Assembly (NCBI GenBank): GCA_903847605.1
Contig: CAINED010000039.1
Span: 1-64,000 of the forward strand
Source of the DNA: an uncultured Hyphomicrobiales bacterium
Lineage (GTDB): Bacteria; Pseudomonadota; Alphaproteobacteria; Rhizobiales; Beijerinckiaceae
DNA: 64,000 bases
Direction: 5' to 3'
Below are positions 52,601-62,477 of the stretch, in pieces. Each line of letters begins with the position of its first letter. Within the stretch, counting starts at the first letter, position 1. Under the pieces are notes generated by a model. It was not told where the DNA came from and did no database searches. It was given only the letters and a program-made list of their open reading frames with translations. The position numbers and the translations under genes were made by a program.

Positions 52601-53258
52601 CCTCGATCTCCACGAGTTTTTCCGGCGCGGAATAGCCTTGTACGGACGTCATCGCGATCGCGCAGGGAAAGCGCGACGAAATCAGCTTCCACGCCATTCT
52701 TGCGTCGACCTTGATCGAGACATAGGCGTCGGTATTGACGATGTCGCTCCAATTCGCGTGGGCGGCATCGAGACTGTTCGCAATATTGGCGCAGATGCGC
52801 TCGATCTGCGCGTCGAAACTGACGGATATGTCGGTATTGCCTGACAGAAAGACATGATCGCCAAGCGCAACATACATCGGCGGCGCGATGCGCGGCTCGT
52901 ATTCGCGCACGATCTTTTCGCCTGTTGCATCGATAACGGTAATATCGGCGATCATGTCGATGCCTTCGCCGAGGCGCTCCGGCGCGATGAAACTGGCGCT
53001 TGCCGCGCGCTTCTCGCCAGCCAGGGCTTCGAGCCTGATGTTGCTCGCGACCTGACGGGTGGACGCATCGCGCGCCCAGAGCCGGCTGCGCACGATCTGG
53101 TGCGCGCCAAAACCTGCAGCTGCGCATTCTTCGGTGGCGTGATCGAACGCCGCCCTGAAACTTTCGGGCGCATTCCCGCCTGAGCCTGCGCCAACCTTTA
53201 CGTTGAAAGCCCGCGCGCCCGCGAGCATGGACCACTTGCGCTGAATGGAAAATGCCAT
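52584..53258 (-). CDS. Tandem RidA-like protein
   Basis: 224 residues from the ATG at 53258. Both halves resemble RidA/YjgF: the first spans FRAAFDHATEECAAAGFGAH to DMIADITVID, the second FLSGNTDISVSFDAQIERIC to KLVEIEVTTKR. A single RidA domain is about 125 residues, so this looks like a fused duplicate. RidA proteins hydrolyse reactive enamine/imine intermediates; whether the active-site Arg is kept is unclear. Confidence 0.75.
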   Translation of the reverse strand: MAFSIQRKWSMLAGARAFNVKVGAGSGGNAPESFRAAFDHATEECAAAGFGAHQIVRSRLWARDASTRQVASNIRLEALAGEKRAASASFIAPERLGEGIDMIADITVIDATGEKIVREYEPRIAPPMYVALGDHVFLSGNTDISVSFDAQIERICANIANSLDAAHANWSDIVNTDAYVSIKVDARMAWKLISSRFPCAIAMTSVQGYSAPEKLVEIEVTTKR

Positions 53259-53262
53259 CGCC

Positions 53263-53673
53263 TCAATCCTTGCCGCGTTGCTGGCCGAGACCCATCTGCC
53301 GCGCGAGGCGCGAACGCGCCTTGGCATAGTTGGGCGCAACCATGGGGTAATCCGCAGGCAGGCCCCATTTCTCGCGATATTGCTCAGGCGACAGATCGTA
53401 ATGGCTGCGTAGATGGCGCTTCAGCGACTTGAACTTCTTGCCGTCTTCGAGGCACACGATGTGATCGTCGAAAATCGACTTTTTTGGCGGCACGGCTGGA
53501 CGCAGGGACTCCTGCGCGAGCGGTAGCTGCGGCCCGCCGAGCCTCGCCAGCGCGTCATGAACGTCCTGGATGAGTTTCGGCAGGTCCGAAGCCGCCACGG
53601 TGTTCTTGCTCACGTAGGCCGAGACGATGCCTGCCGCCAGTTCGATGAAATTGGAGTCCTTGCGCTCGTTCAT
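53263..53673 (-). CDS. mucR: MucR-family zinc-finger transcriptional regulator
   Basis: 136 residues. The N-terminal helices (FIELAAGIVSAYVSKNTVAA, VHDALARLGG) are followed by the Ros/MucR zinc finger, CLEDGKKFKSLKRHLRSHYD, with the first ligand Cys apparently replaced as in several MucR homologues, then LSPEQYREKWGLPADYPMVA. A global regulator and H-NS-like nucleoid protein in Hyphomicrobiales. Confidence 0.93.
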   Translation of the reverse strand: MNERKDSNFIELAAGIVSAYVSKNTVAASDLPKLIQDVHDALARLGGPQLPLAQESLRPAVPPKKSIFDDHIVCLEDGKKFKSLKRHLRSHYDLSPEQYREKWGLPADYPMVAPNYAKARSRLARQMGLGQQRGKD

Positions 53674-53808
53674 GCCGCCGTCCGGAAAGCCTTTTGGCGA
53701 GCATGGACCGCCGCCTGATCAATTTCAATTGCCGGGGTGCGGGCTTGCCGGGCGCACGCCGAAGCCATAGGTCTTTGGCGACAATTTCCAGCCCGATTGG
53801 ATGCCTCG

Positions 53809-55980
53809 ATGGCTCTCAAGAGCAAGCCCGCCAAAGTAAAGTCCGCAAAAAAAGCCGCTCGCAAGGCCGCGCCCAAGACCACGCCATTGCGCCGCCGTCC
53901 GCGCCCGCCGGTTGCAGAGCCAAGGCCGCAAAGCCGCGTCGTGCATGGCGTCAAGCTCACCGACGAATATGCATGGCTGCGCGCGCCGAACTGGCAGGAA
54001 GTGCTGCGCGACCCCGATGCCCTGCCAAAGGATATTCGCAAGCTCATCGACGCCGAGAACAAATACGCGCTCGACATGCTGGCCGACACGAAGCGTTTGC
54101 AGGCGAAGATCAGGAAGGAATTGCGCGGGCGCATTAAGGAAGACGATTCCGAAGTGCCGGTTCCCGACGGTCCTTTCTCCTATTTCGAGCGCTATCGCAC
54201 GGGTGGCGAACATTCGATTTTCTGCCGCATGCCGCGCGAAGGCGGACGCCGCGAAGTCCTGCTCGACGGCGACAAGCTGGCCAAGGGCAAGAAATTCTTC
54301 GATCTCGGCGACATCTCCTATTCGCCCGATCACAAGCTGCTCGCCTGGAGCGCCGACGAGAAGGGTTCGGAATTCTTCACCCTGCGCGTGCGCGATATCA
54401 GGAGCGGCAAGGATCTCGCCGACCGCGTCGAGAATTGCGACGGCGACGCCGTGTGGCGGCACGACGGCCGCGCCTTCTTCTATACGATCTTCGACGAGAA
54501 CCATCGCCCCTGGCGCATCTATCGCCACGATCTCGGCACGAAGAACGAAGACGACAAGCTGATCTTCGAAGATTCCGATCCGCGCTATTTCCTGAACCTC
54601 GCGGAAACGCAGTCGGGCCGTTATGCAACGGTCGACATCGGCGATCACGATTCCGCCGAATGCTGGCTGCTCGACCTCGTGGCAAAAGATGCGCGCCCGA
54701 CGCTGATCCAGAAGCGGCGAAAGGCCGTGCAATACGAATGTGAGGACTGGGGCGACAAGCTGTTCATCCACACGAACGCCGATGGCGCCGACGATTTCAA
54801 GATCGTTCAGGCTCCGATCAAATCGCCACAAGCGAAGAACTGGAAGGATGTGGTGCCGCACCGGCCGGGCATTCTCATCCAGGAAATGGCGGTGTTCAAA
54901 CGCCACCTCGTGCGAACCGAACTCGAAAGCGGCCTGCCACGCATCGTCATCCGGGACATCAAGAGCGGCAAGGAACACGCCATCGCCTTCGAGGAAGCCG
55001 CCTACGATCTGCAAATTGATTCTGTCGCGGAATTCGACACGAACGTGATCCGCTTCGCCTATTCCAGCATGACGACGCCTTGGAGCGTCTACGACTACAA
55101 CATGGTCGCGCGCGAGCGTGTGCTGCGCAAACGCCAGAAGATTCCAAGCGGTCACAAGCCGTCGAAATACAAATCGGAGCGCTTGTTCGCGCCATCCCAT
55201 GACGGCGCGAAAGTGCCGATATCGCTTCTCTACGCCAAGACGACGAAGCTCGATGGCTCGGCGCCGCTTCTGTTGCAGGCCTATGGGGCCTACGGCACAT
55301 CCTATGAAGCGAGTTTCAGCGCCAGCAAGTTTTCACTGGTCGATCGCGGCTTCATCGTCGCCATCGCACATGTGCGCGGTGGAACCGATTGCGGCTGGGG
55401 CTGGTACAAGGCCGGCAAACTCGCGAAAAAAACGAACACCTTTCACGATTTCGTCGCCGCCGGCCGGCATCTTGCGGAGAAAAAATATACTTCGGTGGGT
55501 CAGATCGTCGGCGTCGGCCGCAGCGCGGGCGGATTAATGATCGGCGCTGCCGCCAACATGGCTCCGGAGCTTTTCGCCGGTCTCGTCGCGGGCGTGCCTT
55601 TCGTCGATGCGCTCAACACGATGCTCGACGACTCCTTGCCGCTGACGCCGCCGGAATGGCACGAATGGGGCAATCCCGCCAAAAGCCGCAAGGCCTTCGA
55701 TACGATCCGCGCCTATTCGCCCTACGACAACATCAGGGCGCAATATTATCCGCCGATGCTGGTGCTCAGCGGCTTGAGCGATCCGCGCGTTACCTATTGG
55801 GAGCCAACCAAATGGGTGTCGCGCTTGCGCGCGCGCATGAGCGGCGGCGGGCCGATCCTGCTCAAGACGAATACCGATGCAGGGCATGGCGGCGCAGCGG
55901 GCCGGCTCGAAAGGCTCGACGACATCGCGCTCGAATATGCCTTCGTGCTGTGGTGCACGGGCAAGGCCGCGGACGGCTGA
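53809..55980 (+). CDS. S9-family serine peptidase (oligopeptidase B type)
   Basis: 723 residues from the ATG at 53809. A Lys/Ala-rich N-terminal tail, a seven-bladed propeller (about 80-430) and an alpha/beta-hydrolase domain with VAHVRGGTDCGWGWYK-like segment, nucleophile Ser in GRSAGGLMIG, Asp in GLSDPRVTYW and His in TDAGHGGAAG. It cleaves short peptides after basic residues. No signal peptide. Confidence 0.92.
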   Translation: MALKSKPAKVKSAKKAARKAAPKTTPLRRRPRPPVAEPRPQSRVVHGVKLTDEYAWLRAPNWQEVLRDPDALPKDIRKLIDAENKYALDMLADTKRLQAKIRKELRGRIKEDDSEVPVPDGPFSYFERYRTGGEHSIFCRMPREGGRREVLLDGDKLAKGKKFFDLGDISYSPDHKLLAWSADEKGSEFFTLRVRDIRSGKDLADRVENCDGDAVWRHDGRAFFYTIFDENHRPWRIYRHDLGTKNEDDKLIFEDSDPRYFLNLAETQSGRYATVDIGDHDSAECWLLDLVAKDARPTLIQKRRKAVQYECEDWGDKLFIHTNADGADDFKIVQAPIKSPQAKNWKDVVPHRPGILIQEMAVFKRHLVRTELESGLPRIVIRDIKSGKEHAIAFEEAAYDLQIDSVAEFDTNVIRFAYSSMTTPWSVYDYNMVARERVLRKRQKIPSGHKPSKYKSERLFAPSHDGAKVPISLLYAKTTKLDGSAPLLLQAYGAYGTSYEASFSASKFSLVDRGFIVAIAHVRGGTDCGWGWYKAGKLAKKTNTFHDFVAAGRHLAEKKYTSVGQIVGVGRSAGGLMIGAAANMAPELFAGLVAGVPFVDALNTMLDDSLPLTPPEWHEWGNPAKSRKAFDTIRAYSPYDNIRAQYYPPMLVLSGLSDPRVTYWEPTKWVSRLRARMSGGGPILLKTNTDAGHGGAAGRLERLDDIALEYAFVLWCTGKAADG

Positions 55981-55982
55981 CG

Positions 55983-56537
55983 ATGCTTGCACAACGCGCA
56001 CTCGCACAATTGCTCATCGTCGATGTGCAGGAACGCCTTTTGCCGGCCATGCATGAGGCGGACAGAATTGCGAGCGCCTGTATCAAACTTGCCAGCGCGG
56101 CGCGGCAGCTTGGTGTGCCCATCACGATTTCGGAACAATATCCGAAGGGCATCGGCGCAACGATTGCGCCGCTGGCCGAAGCCGCCGGCAACGATGCCGT
56201 CATACTTCCGAAAATGACGTTCTCCTGCCTGCGCGAGGAGGCGCTTGCTCATCGCCTCGAAAGTCTCGCGACAAACGGCAGAAAGCAAATCGTGGTGTGC
56301 GGTATCGAGAGCCATGTCTGCGTCCTGCAGACAGCGTTCGACCTCAACGCGCGCGGCTTCGACGTCTTCCTTGCAACGGATGCGACGGGATCGCGCGCAT
56401 CCCATTCGAAATCGACAGCGCTTCAGCGCATGCAAATGGCCGAGATCGTGCCGGTTACATTCGAGATGATCGCATTCGAATGGCTCGAACGCGCCGGCAC
56501 CAACGAGTTCAAGGCGATGATGCCGCTGATCAAGTAA
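55983..56537 (+). CDS. Isochorismatase-family cysteine hydrolase
   Basis: 184 residues starting two bases after the peptidase stop. Asp in LLIVDVQERL, Lys in LPKMTFSC and Cys in CGIESHVCVLQTA form the catalytic triad of the family. Substrate unknown; probably co-transcribed with the peptidase gene. Confidence 0.92.
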   Translation: MLAQRALAQLLIVDVQERLLPAMHEADRIASACIKLASAARQLGVPITISEQYPKGIGATIAPLAEAAGNDAVILPKMTFSCLREEALAHRLESLATNGRKQIVVCGIESHVCVLQTAFDLNARGFDVFLATDATGSRASHSKSTALQRMQMAEIVPVTFEMIAFEWLERAGTNEFKAMMPLIK

Positions 56538-56541
56538 AAGA

Positions 56542-58470
56542 TCAGCCGCTGCGCTTTTCGATGAACTGCCGCAACTCGTCGAGCGACGCGAAGTGGAACG
56601 TCCCTCCGGATGTATCCGCGTCGATCGAGCCATCCTCGTAGAGGTGATAGGTCACGCCCTGCGATTCATAGCTGCGCACGAGTACGCGACCGCTCTCCTG
56701 CTGCGCCTCGGAGGCAGCCCGCTCAGGGGCGGAAGGAAGAGGCGGTGGCGGAGCGACCGCCGGCTCCGGCTCGAGGGCTGAAACATGCTGTTCCGCTGCG
56801 GCAGGCGCCGGCTCAGCGGGCGCGGGCTCGACGGCTTCTTCGTGCGAAACCTGCGCAACGTCCGCGCCCGGTTCATCGGAACGATCCTGCGCATGCTCTT
56901 CGCTCGCCTCAAGCGCCGCAGCTTCAATCGCCGCCAGATCGATAGCGACTGACACGGGCGGACTTTCGGGTGCAGCAGGCTCGGGAGCCGAAGGTTCTTC
57001 CGGCGGCCCGGCGGGCTGCGGCGCGGGTGTTGGCTCGGCGGGTGTTTCGCCGATCTGGTCGAGTTCGGCGAAGAGCTTTTCGACCCAGGCAGAGCCCGTG
57101 TAGGGGTTGGTTGTGGCGACTGGAACCGGGGCTGGAGGCGCGACGGTGTCTGCTATGGCGGCGGAAGCCGATATTTCGGCCTCGTCGACGGGCTTGGCTT
57201 CGGCTTCCCGGTCAGACGCGGTGTCCTGAGCCGCTACCGCCTCGACATCGATCAACCCATCGCCGGCTGGCACGGCCGCCGCAACCCCGACATCCGGGCT
57301 TTCTGTCTGCTCATCGCCCGCTGTTTCGAAGGCGCTTTCGGACGGGCCTGCCATTTCCACATCCGTGCCGGCTGGCTCGTTGACCGGCTCGGCGACCTGA
57401 GTGTCGGCGGGAGGCACGACAGGCGCACCCGCGGCGAGGCCACCCACCGGCATCGGCGGCCGGGGGGGAAGATTTGCGACCGGTGCAGGGACGGTCGGGG
57501 GCGGCGGAATGATCGGGGGCGCTGCTTCCGCCACGGACTCATCGCGCGCGTCCAAACTGGTGGAAGCGTCGCTCGCGGTCTTCACCCCTGCAGGAGGTTC
57601 AGGCCATTCGGCCCGCTGGGGCACCGGGGACAGAGGCGGCACTGGCACTGTGGGCCTGCGAAGCGGGGCTTGAGCCGCTTCGACGGCATCGCTCGCCTGC
57701 GCCTGCGTATGCGCCGAGACTTCTTCAACCGGCGGGGCCGCGACGGGCTCGGGCTTTCGAGCGACCGGGAGAGGCGGGCCGAAACCCGGAGGCGGCGGGG
57801 GCGGCACGGCTGCGCCACCGACCACTTTCAGGGGCGTCGCAGGCCGTCTTGCATCGCCGCTGGACGGAAAGGGCGGAGGCGGAGGGGGCGGAACTGGCGA
57901 TAGAGGCGGCGGAGCCGCCGCCGTCTCGCTGCCCAGAGCCGCAGCTATAGCAGCGGCCCCTGCTGCAGCGGCTGTAACGGCGGTCCCTGTAGAGACCATC
58001 GGCGAAGACGACGCCGCATCCGGAACAGGTTGCGGAGCTGAGGCCGCGATCGGTTCGTCCTTAGTCGCTTTCGGCGGCTCATCGAAAGGAAGCGGCGGCT
58101 GCGCGGCAAGCTCCGGCCTGTCCGCCTGTTGTAGAGGCGGCTGTGGCAGTTGACGCGACGGACCAGCGCGAAGATCGGCGGCAATGGGGTTAGCGTCCGG
58201 GGACGATAAAACAGTGCGGTTGCCCTGAAGCGCCTCGATCAGCGCATCGACGCGATGCATCAGCGCCGCAATGGCGATCACGACGGCGCCTGCGGCAAAC
58301 ACGGTCGCGCCCGCAAGCATGGCGCTCCAGCCGCGTTCGACCTCGACGACGCCCCAACCGGAGACACCCCACCACAGGCCCCAGAGGGCCAGCAGCGCTC
58401 CGAAAGCGCAAGTTCCCCATTTCAACAAGTGCCGACCCTCGATTGGCTGCCCGCCGCAGCGCAGAATCAA
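56542..58470 (-). CDS. Large Pro/Ala-rich membrane protein of unknown function
   Basis: 642 residues with a TTG start (a later start is possible). Two helices near the N-terminus (about 18-36 and 50-70) and an amphipathic segment precede about 480 residues rich in Pro, Ala, Glu and Val without obvious fold. A short conserved-looking C-terminus (VLVRSYESQGVTYHLYEDGS, then FHFASLDELRQFIEKRSG) may be a small beta-rich domain. The pattern suggests a membrane anchor with a long disordered cytoplasmic arm. I do not recognise the family. Confidence 0.75.
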   Translation of the reverse strand: MILRCGGQPIEGRHLLKWGTCAFGALLALWGLWWGVSGWGVVEVERGWSAMLAGATVFAAGAVVIAIAALMHRVDALIEALQGNRTVLSSPDANPIAADLRAGPSRQLPQPPLQQADRPELAAQPPLPFDEPPKATKDEPIAASAPQPVPDAASSSPMVSTGTAVTAAAAGAAAIAAALGSETAAAPPPLSPVPPPPPPPFPSSGDARRPATPLKVVGGAAVPPPPPPGFGPPLPVARKPEPVAAPPVEEVSAHTQAQASDAVEAAQAPLRRPTVPVPPLSPVPQRAEWPEPPAGVKTASDASTSLDARDESVAEAAPPIIPPPPTVPAPVANLPPRPPMPVGGLAAGAPVVPPADTQVAEPVNEPAGTDVEMAGPSESAFETAGDEQTESPDVGVAAAVPAGDGLIDVEAVAAQDTASDREAEAKPVDEAEISASAAIADTVAPPAPVPVATTNPYTGSAWVEKLFAELDQIGETPAEPTPAPQPAGPPEEPSAPEPAAPESPPVSVAIDLAAIEAAALEASEEHAQDRSDEPGADVAQVSHEEAVEPAPAEPAPAAAEQHVSALEPEPAVAPPPPLPSAPERAASEAQQESGRVLVRSYESQGVTYHLYEDGSIDADTSGGTFHFASLDELRQFIEKRSG

Positions 58471-58633
58471 TTCCAGGAAAACGCAAACACGTCCATTTTA
58501 TGCACCTGAGACCTGAAAAAAGCGAAAATGTGTCTCTCGGCCAAGCCCGCCGTCCCGCCGAGCTTTGCGCCCCCGCGGCTCCATGCTAAATTGCCGCAGG
58601 CTGAGAAGCTGAACAAAAATATGGGGGAAGAGC

Positions 58634-59230
58634 ATGGCGGCGTTTTTTTCATCACTCGAAAAGACACTCGTGGCAGGGCTTGCGCTGCTGATCGCGTTCA
58701 TCGTTCTTGCGGGCCTGGTCACTGGGCAATGGATCAGGCCTGACCATGCCTGGTTCACATTCGTGATGCGTTGGCTGCATGTGCTGTGCGGCATCATGTG
58801 GATCGGCATTCTCTACTACTTCAACTTCGTGCAGACGCCGACGATGCCGAAGATCGATCCGGCGGAACATCGCGCTGCCGTCACGAAATTCATTCTGCCG
58901 CAGGCGCTGTTCTGGTTCCGCTGGGGCGCAGCCTTCACGGTTCTCACCGGCCTGCTGCTGGCATGGATGAACGGCTACATCGTTCAGGCGCTGCTTCTGC
59001 ACAAGGGACATCATGCCATCGGCATCGGCATGTGGCTCGCGCTCATCATGGCGTTCAACGTATGGTTCATCATTTGGCCGAACCAGCAGAAGGTCATCGG
59101 TCTTGTCGAAGCCACTGCTGACGAGAAAGCCGCAGCCGGCCGCACCGCGGGCATGACCTCGCGCATCAACACGATGCTGTCGATACCCATGCTGTACTGC
59201 ATGGTGGCGCAGCAAAACGCAGGCTTGTAA
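58634..59230 (+). CDS. PuuD/urate-hydroxylase-like membrane protein
   Basis: 198 residues with four hydrophobic segments and conserved His and Trp: VMRWLHVLCGIMWIGILYYF, FRWGAAFTVLTGLLLAW, LALIMAFNVWFIIWPNQQK. This matches the membrane domain of urate hydroxylase PuuD (Urate_ox_N). The cytochrome c domain found in some members is absent. Possible heme protein; the enzymatic role is not proven. Confidence 0.82.
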   Translation: MAAFFSSLEKTLVAGLALLIAFIVLAGLVTGQWIRPDHAWFTFVMRWLHVLCGIMWIGILYYFNFVQTPTMPKIDPAEHRAAVTKFILPQALFWFRWGAAFTVLTGLLLAWMNGYIVQALLLHKGHHAIGIGMWLALIMAFNVWFIIWPNQQKVIGLVEATADEKAAAGRTAGMTSRINTMLSIPMLYCMVAQQNAGL

Positions 59231-59435
59231 GGCGAATCACTCAGTCGATTTCGAATCGCGGGCACGGCTTCGGCCGTGCCTTTTCTTTGTGCATCGGGTG
59301 CGGGGAACCAAGTCGGTTGATTTTCGTTGCCGCCTTATCTAACTCCTCGCCTGCACCACCCAAATCGCGGGGAATGCCGCACGCCTGCGCACGCCGCCGG
59401 CGGGGTTCGTGCGTTCGCAACAAGGAACAATCTGT

Positions 59436-60035
59436 ATGAGTTTTACGCTTCCCGATCTTCCCTATGCCCATGACGCCCTTCAACCCTACATGTCGAAGGA
59501 GACGCTCGAATATCATCACGACAAGCACCACCTCGCCTATGTGAACAACGGCAATAGCCTGCTCAAGGGCACGGAGTGGGAAGGCAAGTCGCTCGAAGAG
59601 ATCGTGAAAGGCTCGCACGGCAAGAATGCCGGCCTCTTCAACAATGCGGGCCAGCACTACAACCACCTGCATTTCTGGAACTGGATGAAGCCCAACGGCG
59701 GCGGCAAGATTCCTGGCAAGCTGGAAAAGGCCATCATCGACGGCTGCTGTTCGCTCGACAAGATGAAGGAAGACTTCATCGCCGCCGGCGTCTCGCAATT
59801 CGGCTCGGGCTGGTGCTGGCTCGAAGTGAAGAACGGCAAGGTGTCCGTCAGCAAGACGCCGAATGGCGAAAACCCGCTGGTTAACGGCGCCACGCCGATC
59901 CTCGGCTGCGACGTGTGGGAACACTCCTACTACATCGACTATCGCAATCGCCGCCCCGACTACGTCAAGGCGTTCATCGAGAACCTGGTGAACTGGGAAT
60001 ATGTGGCGCAGATGTACGACAAGGCCGTCGCCTGA
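59436..60035 (+). CDS. sodB: Superoxide dismutase, Fe type
   Basis: 199 residues from the ATG at 59436 with an AAGGA site. FTLPDLPYAHDALQPYMSKE and LEYHHDKHHLAYVNN hold the first metal His; NHLHFWNWM the second; GCDVWEHSYYIDYRNRRPDY the Asp and last His. AGVSQFGSGWCWL is typical of the Fe/cambialistic group. Detoxifies superoxide in the cytoplasm. Confidence 0.94.
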   Translation: MSFTLPDLPYAHDALQPYMSKETLEYHHDKHHLAYVNNGNSLLKGTEWEGKSLEEIVKGSHGKNAGLFNNAGQHYNHLHFWNWMKPNGGGKIPGKLEKAIIDGCCSLDKMKEDFIAAGVSQFGSGWCWLEVKNGKVSVSKTPNGENPLVNGATPILGCDVWEHSYYIDYRNRRPDYVKAFIENLVNWEYVAQMYDKAVA

Positions 60036-60060
60036 TCGCAATGCATCCCTGAAATACAGA

Positions 60061-60086
60061 AGCCCGGCCGTTGCGCCGGGCTTTTT
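60061..60086 (+). terminator. Rho-independent terminator after sodB
   Basis: AGCCCGGC (60061-60068) and GCCGGGCT (60075-60082) form an 8-bp stem with a 6-base loop, followed by TTTTC, starting 25 bases after the sodB stop. Confidence 0.88.
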
Positions 60087-60110
60087 CGTTTGTGACTCGC
60101 AGTTTGTCTA

Positions 60111-61424
60111 TCAAGCGTTGGCGACGGATTTCAGGAAATCGTCCACCGTCGAATTGAGCTGGCGCGCGCGGTTGGCGACATCGTTGGCCGCCTTGTGGAC
60201 CTTGCTCGCCGCTTGTTCGGTTTCGCTGACGGCTTCTTTCAATCCGCCCATGGATTCTGCTGCCGCGCCGGTGTCGGCAGCCGCTTCGGCAGCGCTGCGC
60301 GAGATTTCCTTGGTCGCAGCGGCCTGTTCTTCAACCGCCACTGCGATGCCGGCCGTAAAGCCTTCGGCCTCCTGCATGGTCGTCGAAATCGTGGCGATGG
60401 CTTCCACAGCGCCGCGCGTCGCGGACTGGATCGAAGCCACGTGCTCCGCGACGCGGTCTGTCGCGCGCGCCGTCTGACTGGCGAGCGATTTCACTTCCTG
60501 CGCCACCACGGCAAAGCCCCTGCCCGCTTCGCCAGCGCGCGCCGCCTCGATGGTCGCGTTGAGCGCCAGAAGATTCGTCTGTGCCGCGATGGCCTGGATC
60601 AGGCCGATGATTTCGCCGATCTCATGCGCCTTGGCCGCGAGACCGTCGATGGTGCGCGTAGTTTCGGCAGTTGTCGCGGACGCCTGATTGACGATGTTGC
60701 GGGTGCGCAGCACCTGTTTCTCGATTTCGCGGATGGAGGCGGTCAATTCTTCCGATGCACGCGCGACGGTCAGAACATTGCGCGACGCTTCCGTCGTCGA
60801 ACTTGTCGCATCGGTAGCGCGGCGCGCGCTGTCGTGCGCGATGAAGGTCATCTTGTTGGCGGCTTCCGACATCTCGTCGCTATGCGCCGACACGGTGCCG
60901 AGCGCTTCGCTCACCGCCGAACGGAAACCGGAAATCAACCCGTCTACCCGCGCCTGTCGATCCTGCGCCGTTGCACCGGCATCCTCGATGCGCTGCATCA
61001 GGCTCGCGCGCTCCGACATGCGGTCGCGAAGCTGCCTGACGGCAACGGAAATCGCGCGGATTTCGCCTTCGAGTTGAACGTCGGGCACATCGATATCGAG
61101 CTTGCCCTGGGCGAGGCCTTCCATGCATTCGGTCAATTGTTCGAGCGGCTGAGTGACTCGCGCCAGCACGAAATCGAGAATGAAGGCGATGCTCGCCACA
61201 ATGATCAGACTTCCGCCCATCGCGATCGGGAGCGAGATGACCAGGCGGTCCGAGGGACCCGAGTTGAGCAATACCAGCGTCGCCATGACAGCAGAAACAA
61301 TTGTGCCGGCCACGACACTGGCCGTCAGGACCAGCCGCCCGCGCAGAGAGCTGCGCGCATGGCGACGGCCCATGGCGCCAAAGGGCGCTGCCTCAATTCG
61401 ATAGGATGGCTGTTCGGAGGACAT
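60111..61424 (-). CDS. Methyl-accepting chemotaxis protein
   Basis: 437 residues from the ATG at 61424. Two helices lie close together ([20 protein letters not shown] and [20 protein letters not shown]) with almost no periplasmic loop, then HAMP and the signalling domain with [36 protein letters not shown] hairpin. Lacking a periplasmic sensor, it may detect membrane or cytoplasmic signals. A near-CtrA site (TTAA-N7-TAAA) lies about 65 bases upstream. Confidence 0.9.
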   Translation of the reverse strand: MSSEQPSYRIEAAPFGAMGRRHARSSLRGRLVLTASVVAGTIVSAVMATLVLLNSGPSDRLVISLPIAMGGSLIIVASIAFILDFVLARVTQPLEQLTECMEGLAQGKLDIDVPDVQLEGEIRAISVAVRQLRDRMSERASLMQRIEDAGATAQDRQARVDGLISGFRSAVSEALGTVSAHSDEMSEAANKMTFIAHDSARRATDATSSTTEASRNVLTVARASEELTASIREIEKQVLRTRNIVNQASATTAETTRTIDGLAAKAHEIGEIIGLIQAIAAQTNLLALNATIEAARAGEAGRGFAVVAQEVKSLASQTARATDRVAEHVASIQSATRGAVEAIATISTTMQEAEGFTAGIAVAVEEQAAATKEISRSAAEAAADTGAAAESMGGLKEAVSETEQAASKVHKAANDVANRARQLNSTVDDFLKSVANA

Positions 61425-61525
61425 ATGCAACTCGCCGGGCGACGGAGAACCGGGACGGCCTCCGCCCGGATTGTTGGCGCGAGTCGCCTTAACAGGCAGT
61501 AAACCTTTAACCGATTTCCCTTCGG

Positions 61526-62374
61526 TCACACGGGTTTAAGCACGCCGCCCGCGTCCGCCAGAACGTCCTGAAAGCGTGGCGAGAGAAGGAAACGCAGTTC
61601 GGTTTCGCGGCTGAGCGTATTGGGATCGACCTTTGCCAGGTCTTCGTCGGCGTAGCCCGGGTGGCACATGACGAGGTGGCGCTCGCCCGGCGCATTGAGG
61701 TAGCGGCGAAAGTCCGCGCCATAATCGGCTTTCGGATCGAAAGAAGAGAAACCGGCAAAGCCGCGGTTCGTGCTGAAACCCGCGCGTCCTGCGGCTGCGG
61801 CAAACCCCCGGCTGAGCAGAGCGACGCTGAAGGCCTTCACGGGTTCGCTGCCGCGCCTGAGTATGACATCCGCCCGGTCGGCGCTGTTGCGCAGCCAGAC
61901 TTTTCCCTGCCATCCCCTTTTCGCCAGTTCTTCGAGAAGCGTGTCGCGTACCTGCGGCAGGCCCTGCACATGCTGGTGACCGTCCACGAAGGCGGGAAGC
62001 CGGCCGAGGACATCGCAGAACAAGTCGAGCTGGGCTTTAATTTCTGCCACAAGTTCCTTTTGTGGTAAGCTGCGGGTGAGCCCGCCTTTCCAGACGGGAC
62101 GAAATGGCGGCAGCGTCCCCGAGGGCGCGAGAGCCGCCATCCGGGTCGCCGAGGGGCCGCAGGTCAGGTTGAGATGGACGCCTGCTTTCGCGGCCAGACC
62201 GTCGGCTTCGAGCGCACGGGCGGCCTCCCGCCAGTTGGGCATATTGGTCATCGCGCCCGTGCCGCTGAGCCGTTCCGCCGCCAGCGCCTCGCGGATGCCC
62301 CGGCTGACCGACGGCGACATCGCATAGTCGTCAGCGACGAGCATGAAAGAAAAGTCGGCCCCTTGCTGCCCCAT
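61526..62374 (-). CDS. ChbG/HpnK-family (YdjC) polysaccharide deacetylase-like protein
   Basis: 282 residues. The metal site is in [12 protein letters not shown] (Asp pair), [10 protein letters not shown] and [12 protein letters not shown] (His), as in ChbG/HpnK. HpnK acts in hopanoid biosynthesis and ChbG on chito-oligosaccharides; the neighbouring glycosyltransferase supports a role with lipid-linked or wall sugars, but the substrate cannot be read from sequence. Confidence 0.88.
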   Translation of the reverse strand: MGQQGADFSFMLVADDYAMSPSVSRGIREALAAERLSGTGAMTNMPNWREAARALEADGLAAKAGVHLNLTCGPSATRMAALAPSGTLPPFRPVWKGGLTRSLPQKELVAEIKAQLDLFCDVLGRLPAFVDGHQHVQGLPQVRDTLLEELAKRGWQGKVWLRNSADRADVILRRGSEPVKAFSVALLSRGFAAAAGRAGFSTNRGFAGFSSFDPKADYGADFRRYLNAPGERHLVMCHPGYADEDLAKVDPNTLSRETELRFLLSPRFQDVLADAGGVLKPV

Positions 62375-62477
62375 GCCGCCCTCGTCCAGCGCCGGTTCAC
62401 TTTCGAGGCGTTATCAGATCGTGACGCCTGCTCCAGTTGCGCAAATCAGGCGATGCACATAGGGATTCCACCTGCGA

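Noticed and set aside
61489-61503. CtrA-like site TTAA-N7-TAAA upstream of the chemotaxis receptor gene
   Set aside because: One mismatch to TTAA-N7-TTAA and a single occurrence; too weak to list as a regulatory site.
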